Source: Apostichopus parvimensis (taxonomy: Eukaryota > Echinodermata > Holothuroidea > Aspidochirotida > Stichopodidae). Taken from it: 24,521 nt of DNA. Each line of letters begins with the position of its first letter. Position 1 is the stretch's first letter. Below, one piece after another: positions 9,601-18,600 of this stretch. The stretch covers positions 1-24,521 of the forward strand of contig JXUT01137849.1 of assembly GCA_000934455.1 (NCBI GenBank). Direction: 5' to 3'. The notes under the pieces are model-generated. The model was not told the DNA's origin. It was given only the letters and a program-made list of their open reading frames with translations, and did no database searches. Both the position numbers and the translations under genes were made by a program.

Positions 9601-12600
9601 TCATCATTCATTAACCTTCAAATTATTTGGCTAAAAATTTTACAGTATTTTCCTGGAGGTTTGGACCCTCTTCATTCTTCCAGACTTTTATAAAGTAATG
9701 TCGAAGTAGAATGTAAATATGCCCGAGTGAGTTTTAAAATGCTTAAAGGATTGGTTCAGTTGTCATACATGTTTATGTTATATGAAAGAGGACAATAAAA
9801 GAAACACAATGGTGAAAACACTGTTCAAATATCTTTTTCGGTTAAAGAGATATTCAAGTGTAAAGTTTTATCAGATTGTGTAGAAACTGCTGAAATCTGA
9901 CTAGCTGTGATGTCACATCCTCACATTCCTGAAAAGTCTTTGTTTTTTTCTCTAAATATTTTGTGAGATTTCATGACTTTCAACCGAAAGATATGTCAGG
10001 AGATCTCATATTTGTCAAAGGAAGTATTTGAGATTGGACATCTGAAGAATTTTTGATTATATTATTTTCAAATGTGTTAAAAAATGTAAATAATTCTTAA
10101 AGAAATATATTCACAAATGTTAAGGAAGTGAGGATGTGACGTCACACCCTCACAGTAAGTCTTTCTACACCAGTCGTTTTCAAAGAAAGATATCTTCAAA
10201 GTGTCATATCTCCTTAACAGAGCATGCTATCATGGTAGTTTCTTCACTGTTCTTTTTGTCTTGTGCTCTTTCATACAAAATAGACATGTCAAACTCCTGA
10301 ACCAATCCTTTAAAGAGTAGTTTGTAAACATTCTAATGGAAGGTTGGATATAATTGACTATTATTAGACTTACTACATATCTTAAAATTTGTATGACAAG
10401 CTTCCAACGGATAGTCCACTAGGGGAAGATTTATTTTTTAACAGATGAAAAGAGGAACATATTCTGAGCATCCTGGTGAAATTTGCAAGCAAAATTCCTA
10501 CATAGTGTTTTCAAGTTAATTGGAATTGTGACAGTTTGTAACTTTGTACCATAGTGAACTTGAAGCAAACAGGTGCGATGTCATTTTGTTACAAAATGTA
10601 GCTGATTCAAATGTTTTTTCTTGAAAACAGGTAATTAAAAATACTGAATCCAATTTTAACCAAAATACATAAATTTCAAAAATGTGTTTCTATGTCATCA
10701 GCCCCAATTTTTTTTCATTTCGACTATACATTAAATCAAAGATATGGTTGTTAGTTTTATCATTCTTGATTATTCTTCACAGCACCCATCAGCTGCTCTC
10801 TTTCTGAAGAGCAACTTTGAATACGAGAGGGGCAACTACAAGAAAGCCATCAAGCTGTTAACGGGGGCTCACCACGAGTCGGACCCCTGGCAGACAGGAG
10901 AGTCCGTACCGGTCATGTATTATAACAATCTAGGATGTGTACATTTTTACATGGGAAAATATCACCTGGCGTGCCACTACGCCAAGAAGGCCCTATCGGA
11001 GAATGCAGACGCCGTGCAAGTATTGATTAAGAAATCGAGTGAGTGGCATGTCAGATATATATGTGTTTTTATGCATGTCTGTAAGTTTTGTCACCTAATG
11101 AAACAAAGAAGGTCTATTTGTAATGGTAGGTTTTTGTGTTTGATTGACACCTGTACTATTGAGTATTTCATTATTTCATCCATGATGATTGCAAATGGTC
11201 CAATTGATTTTGAAAAAAGAAGACATGCTTCTATGTTTTTTTTGGGACTGAATAACACTTACAGAGAGAGAGGTGGAGAGAGAGTAATTTCAGAATATGG
11301 GTTTGGTTCTGAACATTTCACCGCCCACAGTTTTGTTTTTAACGAATATAAATTATCAGCTAATTAGTAAGAAACGAATTAGTAAAAAGTAAAGAAAACA
11401 AAAAACAACAACCATTTGAATCGGTACTCCGTTTCCTCCTCAGGCCAAAGAAGGACGAGTCGACCGTTACACACGATGGGCTTCAGCCGTCACTACGAGT
11501 TACTCTACAACGCGGGCATTCAGTTATTGCACGCAGGGAGGCCCTTGGCAGCTTTTGACAGCTTGATTGAAACCGTTCAGGTCTATTCAACCAATCCCAG
11601 GCTCTGGCTAAGACTAGCCGAATGCTGCATCGCAGCTCACCAAGGAACGCCTGTGAGTTTACAGAGTAATTGGTTAAATGAGTTGGTAAATTACAGGCAA
11701 AAGTTGGGCATTATTGCTCAATTATTTACGTAAAGCCACAAAGACCAGAGCTGGTTTCAATTGTAGCTCTAGATTTACAAGGCATTGATCTGGTTTTTGC
11801 CTTAAGTATTACTAAAGAGGAATCTGGCAGGGAAATAATTGCCAAATTTTGAAATGAGCCGAGATGTCCTTGGCTTGGTAGATAATTTCAAACTGCTGTT
11901 GACGTTAGGTATACATATCTTTTGCTTATAGGGATGGCCACCAATTCAGTAGGCCTGGTTAGTGGAGTCAATTGGAATCCTGTTTAAGTCAACAATTACT
12001 TTTTTCCCCCTCAGTATTAAATAATTAGTATTTCAAAGCTGTTGCTGAATTGTATCTGAAAGGGCAGAGACATTATACATTGCAAAGAAGTTGTAAAGTT
12101 GCATTTTGGAACATTGTAAAATTAAGTTAAATTAAAATTAAAAACTAAAGTTGTAAAATTTTAAGAGGGAATGTAATTGGTTGTTACGAGGTTGAGTAGT
12201 GAGTGTTTAATGAATAATAATTGTTGAAATTCTGTCATGGTTTTGTTTCTATATATTTGGCAGGGACCAGAGTCTGTGTCTAAAGGGATACCCGATGCCA
12301 ACAGGCATGGTATCGTGAAGAGTATCATAGGATCAGGACCACACAGAAGGGTTGTCATCAATCAAGGTGTCACAGAGAAGAAATACAGGTATTAAACTGA
12401 CGCTGTCTGTCTCTCATTCTGCATGTCTTGTGACTGTTGAAAGAAACTGATGTTACCGCGTGGAGACGACTGGTATAATCATCACATAATGTGATATGTA
12501 TGGCATGTGGGCATTTGTACTGTACCTGTAAGGTGTACTGTGTGTAATGTTATGAGTGTCATGTGTCTACTGTTATTGTGTGTGATGAGTATGCAGTAAC

Positions 12601-15600
12601 TTGTGTTCATCACACTCGTGTAATGTTTCATTGCTTAATATAATTTATGTGATATGTATAGTGGGATGGAAAGATGTATGTGTGTTCATGGGCCAATCTA
12701 TCAAATTACTCACTCGATCATAAAGCTATGGCAATAATTTTCGTATTTCTTTCAGCAATGAAGTCAAATCTGCTGCCATTCCTGTGGCATCGTTGGAGTT
12801 TGGTTCCTTGTGTCTCTGTAACGCTCTATCTCTGCTGCCCTCTAAGATCACTTTACCAGTGGATTCGTTTTCCTCTACCAGCCTGTCCAGCGATCCTTCC
12901 GATGTGTCAGATAGCAGGTTAGTAGTCGGCTGGGGTCATCGTTTGATTGGTGTGAGGTTACCCCAAAGCATCCACAAGTCAGTGTACGTGGAACTGACAT
13001 GGTGAAAACATTGAGAGACACAACAAACGATTAAGTGCAGTCCCAAGGGTGGACAGTCACTGTTAAGTTATTGTCTATATATCTGTCTGTCAGTCTATAT
13101 GTCTGTCTGATTGATTGTGTATATAGATATAAGTGAAGATGTAGATGGGCCTTTACACAGTAAACCAACACGAAAATCAACACATGCAGTTTTCAGTATT
13201 GAAATTGGTATTTTCTTTGTTCTATTAGGCTGAGTGTTAGTTATTTGAAGCAGAGAGATAGCATAGAAAGTTTCAACATCCTACTTGAATTTTGAAATTT
13301 TGGTCCATTGGAATCCTATGGGAAATATAACGGGCGAACATTGACATACACCAGAAATATATAACGGTTGTAACATTTTTTACATGTTCGCCCGTTATCT
13401 ATTTCATGCTGTACTGAGCGTGATATATACATCATATATTACTCTAATTTGGTTGTGAGTTAGACATGACTGTATGCCATCATAGGAAAAGGTCAAAGAC
13501 TAAGTATGTTTCAAACTTTATGAAAATTTGCCATCTATGTGATGTATGTCAATGTTTTGCAACCGTTGTATTTTCTTGTCGTATGTCAATGTTCAACCGT
13601 TATTTTCCTATAGGATTCTAATGGGCCATTTTTTCAAAATTCAAGTAGGAAGTTGAAACTTTTTACTCTAGCTCTTTGCTTCAAATGAGTAATATTGAAC
13701 ATTACAGAACATTGGAAATATCAATTTTAGGGGAGGAAAACCTCTATGTTATCATATCGTGTTGGTTTACTGTGTATTTTCCCAGATATAAATCTAGATA
13801 TTCATGTAAATATGAATATTGATATAGATGTACATTTAGATATTGATACTGATGAAGGTATTGATACTGATGTGGATGTAGATTTTGATATTGATTTAGA
13901 ATATACATTCCACATAAAAAGATATACTGCTGATGAAGCATATCTGTATATCTGTCTGAAGTTATCAATAAACTTCATCATATTTAGTTACAATGCTATG
14001 TGTGTATTGACATTTTGAAAGAGTTGTTTGAATATGGAAACTGATATTTTAAGAAAGTATGCTGCCAAGTTAGATAAAGTTTGTCACCAACTAGTGAGTG
14101 AAAGCCACATCCTGATGATACATTTAGCCCAGAGATATGATGTTTAATGTGAAATGTTATGAGCTTTGCTGGTAGCAAAAGAACTTATGACATCATAAAG
14201 GCAATTGAGCTGACAATTGTCTCTGTTTTTTCTTTGTTTTGGTGTTAATCATTAAATTACAGTATTAAATGGTATCATTCTAAACAAACATACACATGAA
14301 ATTTTGAATTCTGAGTACATTTACGGCTGAGCAAACATTAAAACTGTATCACAATTTAAGGTGAATCCATTAACAAAGTTGTAAAATAGAATTGAATCTG
14401 CCATGGTGACATCACAGACGATGCACTGTATTCTTCATTCCTGGAAATGGAGACATCTGTACCTAAGTAGTTAAGTTTACCTTCATACAACTTTGATACA
14501 GTAGTTTGGGACAAGATATTGCGATTAAGTTACCATGTGGATTTCGTGATTGTTGTTGTTGTTGGGACCTTCCGATGTGTCTGCTACCAGAATTTTCCTA
14601 AAGTATTTGAAGCCTGGATGCTGATTTTATTAACGACTTCCTAGTTTGATACTAACATGTCAAGGAGCAATAAAAGACAAAACTCTGTTATGAATATCAT
14701 TAGGAGGGTATACATTAGGTTAAACATAGATATGCTACACACCTTTAAGTACCTGTGAAGGCCTTTACAATTTTTATGATAATGATAATGCTTAAATCAG
14801 ATTGGCAAACTTTACACTGCTTGGAGTACATTTGTTTCAGAAGGAAGAAGCCAAAAATCCATTTGCATTTCTTTTAATCTGGACTTTTCCTTTTACATTG
14901 CAGTTCAACAAGCACTGGAGCTAAGACAACCACCCCATTGATGGGTACCTCAGGGGCACCTCCTGGTCCTCCTCTGAAGGCTCATGAAATTCTGAATCTG
15001 AGATGCTCTGTGCTAGCCTGCAGTTCCTACGTCTCGTTAGTCTTGGGGGATAACGTGGTCGCTCTACAGCATGCCAAGGATCTGCTGGCCATACCAGGCC
15101 TAGCTGGATCTCTAAAGTGAGTATATTTTTTTTCATTTCATTTCATTTGTTTGTTTCTTCACAATATAAATACTAGTTAACTAGGTGACAAAACATTTCA
15201 TCAACAGAGAAATTTGTGAAAGGAAGCACTCCAAAAAACCCAGAGGGCCTGTCTAGTAGAGCTCTCCCATAAGTAAATAGAGAGAACAATACAAGAAAAC
15301 AGTAACACTTATGTCCACCCACACACCAACCCAATACGTATAACCCACTTATTACCCACCCACCCCACCCCATATATATATTAATATGATCCCTTAGTAG
15401 TGTAGCAGATAGGGTTAGAAGCAGAGATGGCCATTTTAAGCCAACTTGATACCAGGATTTGAGACAGACACAGGAGGACTGTAGTTTTAATCTGCTAAAT
15501 TTATCAAATGAATTGCTTATTTTGCATTTTCCTTCAGATTCCTTGGTCATTTATATGCAGCAGAGGCTCTGGTTCACCTCAATAGAATAACTGATGCTCT

Positions 15601-18600
15601 GCAACATCTGTCTGCTGATAATGCTCATGATGTATCTGTGATCTACCCTGCCTCTCCTGAACAAGGTATCTATCTAACAAACTACATATCTGTTATCTAC
15701 CCTGCCTCTCCTGAACAAGGTATCTATCTAACAGACTATGTATCTGTTATCTACCCTGCCTCTCCTGAACAAGGTATCTATCTAACAGACTATGTATCTG
15801 TTATCTACCCTGCCTCTCCTGAACAAGGTATCTATCTAACAGACTATGTATCTACCCTGCCTCTCCTGAACAAGGTATCTATTTAACAGACTACATATCT
15901 GTTATCTACCCTGCCTCTCCTGAACAAGGTATCTATCTAACAGACTACATATCTGTTATCTACCCTGCCTCTCTTGAAGTGATTAAATGCATCGGTAATA
16001 AGAAATTATTAATGGGGCTGGTTCAATAAATTTGAACTAACGTTTTCTGCTGCCCCGTTGCTATGAATTTAATGACATGTTGTCTTTTCGTGGACTGGTG
16101 CAGTTCAATAATTTTAAAAAATTATCTGGGCTGGTTTAAAAAATAAATTGTTGAAATACTGTTTTCTGCTGGAATGGTTTGGTAAATTCAAAGACAAGAT
16201 TTCATCTGCTGGGCTGTTTAATCAAATTGATGAGAATCTGACAATAGCAACTGGGCTGGTTTAAGATTGAATTCATCTTTTCTTCTTTTCTGGCTCTTGG
16301 AATTTGATGACATGTTGTCATCTTTGTGGACTGGTTCATCAAATCGATAACCTGACAAATGAACCAGGTTTCTTCAATACAATTTGAACTAATATTGTGA
16401 TGTGTTCATTCAATGAATTGAATTACATGATGTCATCTCTCTGGATTGGTCCATCAAATTGATAATCTGATATAATAAACAGGGCTGGTTCACTAAATTT
16501 GAATTATATATTTCTCTGCTGTGCTGTTTCGATGATGACATGATGTCATCTCCTGGACTTTTTCAGTGAATTGATAAATCTTGCATTAATCTGGGCTGGT
16601 TCAATGAAGTTGATCAGCCAATCTTCATCTGCCGTGAGTGAGTCCGATGGTAGCCTGTCCAATTAACGTATTTTTTCGATTGATGTCATTTGCAGAGAGA
16701 GATAAAGACAGGTCCGATAAAAGTGATGGAGCTAGTGGAGATGGGACCGACTCTCAGGAGGTGCATGGGTCAAGGGTCAGACAAAGTCACCCTTCAACTT
16801 CTGAATCTGCCAAGGCGACAGTTTTGATTAATCTGGCCAGTTCTCTAGCTTTATGTGGCGAATGGGACAAGGCTCGCAAATGCATAATGAAGGTAGGTTG
16901 GATATGTAACCATGGAGAAGACTATCAAAGATGAAGCACTTTTCAATCCAAAAAAAAATGATCATGATGGCGTAAAACTCTGCTTCCCAAACCTTTTCCT
17001 TGACAACACGTTCTGTGTATGCCTGAGGTGGGTCCATCAATTCCTAAGGACTACAAATCAACCAATATATACTCCACATTGACTGCAAAGCTATGAAAGC
17101 AAAACTTGTGAAGCAAATCACTGCACAAGCAGGGATGAAGTTCTACTTTCAGGTTCCCATTCCAAACATTATTTGCCGCTCAATCGTTTTTTGTTGCCTG
17201 CTTCCCGGCCTAAGATCCCCCATAACAGTCTGGTGACCCACTCTTGGGTCGCGACCCATTACTTGGATAGCACAGGCCTAAAAACGTCGGAAATGTATCT
17301 TAGTGGTTAGTAGTGGCAGTACAACTGAACAGGGTATTACAAGACAGGACAGCATTATTATGAGTGCATATGAGGTGGAAAGAATAGTCAATTGTGATCT
17401 TTTTGTAATAACGGTCAAGTTATGAGCAAGCAAAGTGTTACCCATTCAGTGACCTTTCATATCCTAATAATTTCAGTGAATATTTAATAAATAATAAATA
17501 TGTCTTATGAAGTTTGAATTATCTAAGGTCTCTTTGATATCTGAAACATATTGTAATCTACATACAGTAGCTTATATTTGGCAGGTGAGAGGTTGCCATA
17601 AAGTAACTATGTAAATATCCTACAGAGAAACATTCTGGAAAGTAAGATTCTGCTCTCTCTTCCTTGAAATGGTTAAATACTTAACTTGTTGAAGTTGTAC
17701 GATGCGATAGAATGCCAGTCGAGAATTTGATCATTGGTCTGCACACTTTGAGGTCCAGATCCAGGATCTTCTGTTAAGATTGAGTCACAAACCCACAGTT
17801 CCCTATCCCTCAAAATCAATCGACCAATCAATGCTCAGAATCAAATGATCAGTATGCATAAATGGTAGCTCGAACTGTGGAAATCGTCACGCTTGTGAAA
17901 CTTTCATTAAGTCTTTCAGATGTCCGGAAAAAAATTCCATGACCCACATCAAACTAGTTTGCAGAGCGTAGAGTTAAATGATAATGTTTGACAGTCATGT
18001 GATTCTTGTGCTAATATATAGTTATGTTGGATGTTTGATCGTTGATGGAATTAGTGTTTAAATCGTTCTATGAATGTGGTCAATATTGTCTTTGTTTGGT
18101 TTTCATAGGCATGCAGCTTACTGCCAATCCATGAAATGCCCCAGGAAGCTTTATTCTTGGCTATCTACCTCGAACTGCAAAGTGGTGAGTAACATTTATG
18201 TTGAGTTAATTATTTCCGTTGCTTGTTTTGTTATAAGGTGCATCATGGTTCCTTGCCAAAGACAAAAGGAAAACATATGTGGTGTTGGTTTTCTGGCTTG
18301 CTTTGAGTAATATTCAAATGAAAGAACTAATCTTTCTGTCTTCATATATCAACAAATACAGTTTACTGTCTCCAATTTTTTTATATTTTTGCTGGGAGTG
18401 TACCTTCAGCATTGCAGCATGCTACTAAAACTTGAGGATGGGACACAGCTCTGACAGTTGATGGTACAGGTCGTAAGTTTCATTCAATCTCCTACATGTT
18501 TGATATCTCATTCCATTTGTAGGAAATATTCCAGCGGCTCTCCAGATGATAAAGAAACAGCAAATAATTCCGCAGTTTAAAACGGTGGACGTACAGTGGA

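Noticed and set aside
11020-11026. Alternative exon 6 donor CAA|GTATTG
   Set aside because: It would join exon 7 out of frame (phase 0 to a phase-1 acceptor) and has a poorer match to the donor consensus.
11039-11367. Extension of CNOT10 exon 6 to the end of its open frame
   Set aside because: The translated extension has no similarity to CNOT10, and a strong GTGAGT donor at 11039 joins exon 7 in frame at the conserved position.
13744-14018. Overlapping ORFs on both strands with Ile-Asp or Tyr-Gln repeats
   Set aside because: These are products of a drifted GATATT/GATGTA simple repeat whose period keeps all frames open.
15173-15550. 125-codon minus-strand ORF
   Set aside because: It overlaps CNOT10 intron 10 and the start of exon 11 on the opposite strand, is low in complexity (Trp/Gly/Cys-rich from a CCCACC tract), and matches no family.
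15644-15980. CRISPR-like array
   Set aside because: The copies are head-to-tail with no unique spacers, and the window is clearly eukaryotic with introns. It is a minisatellite.
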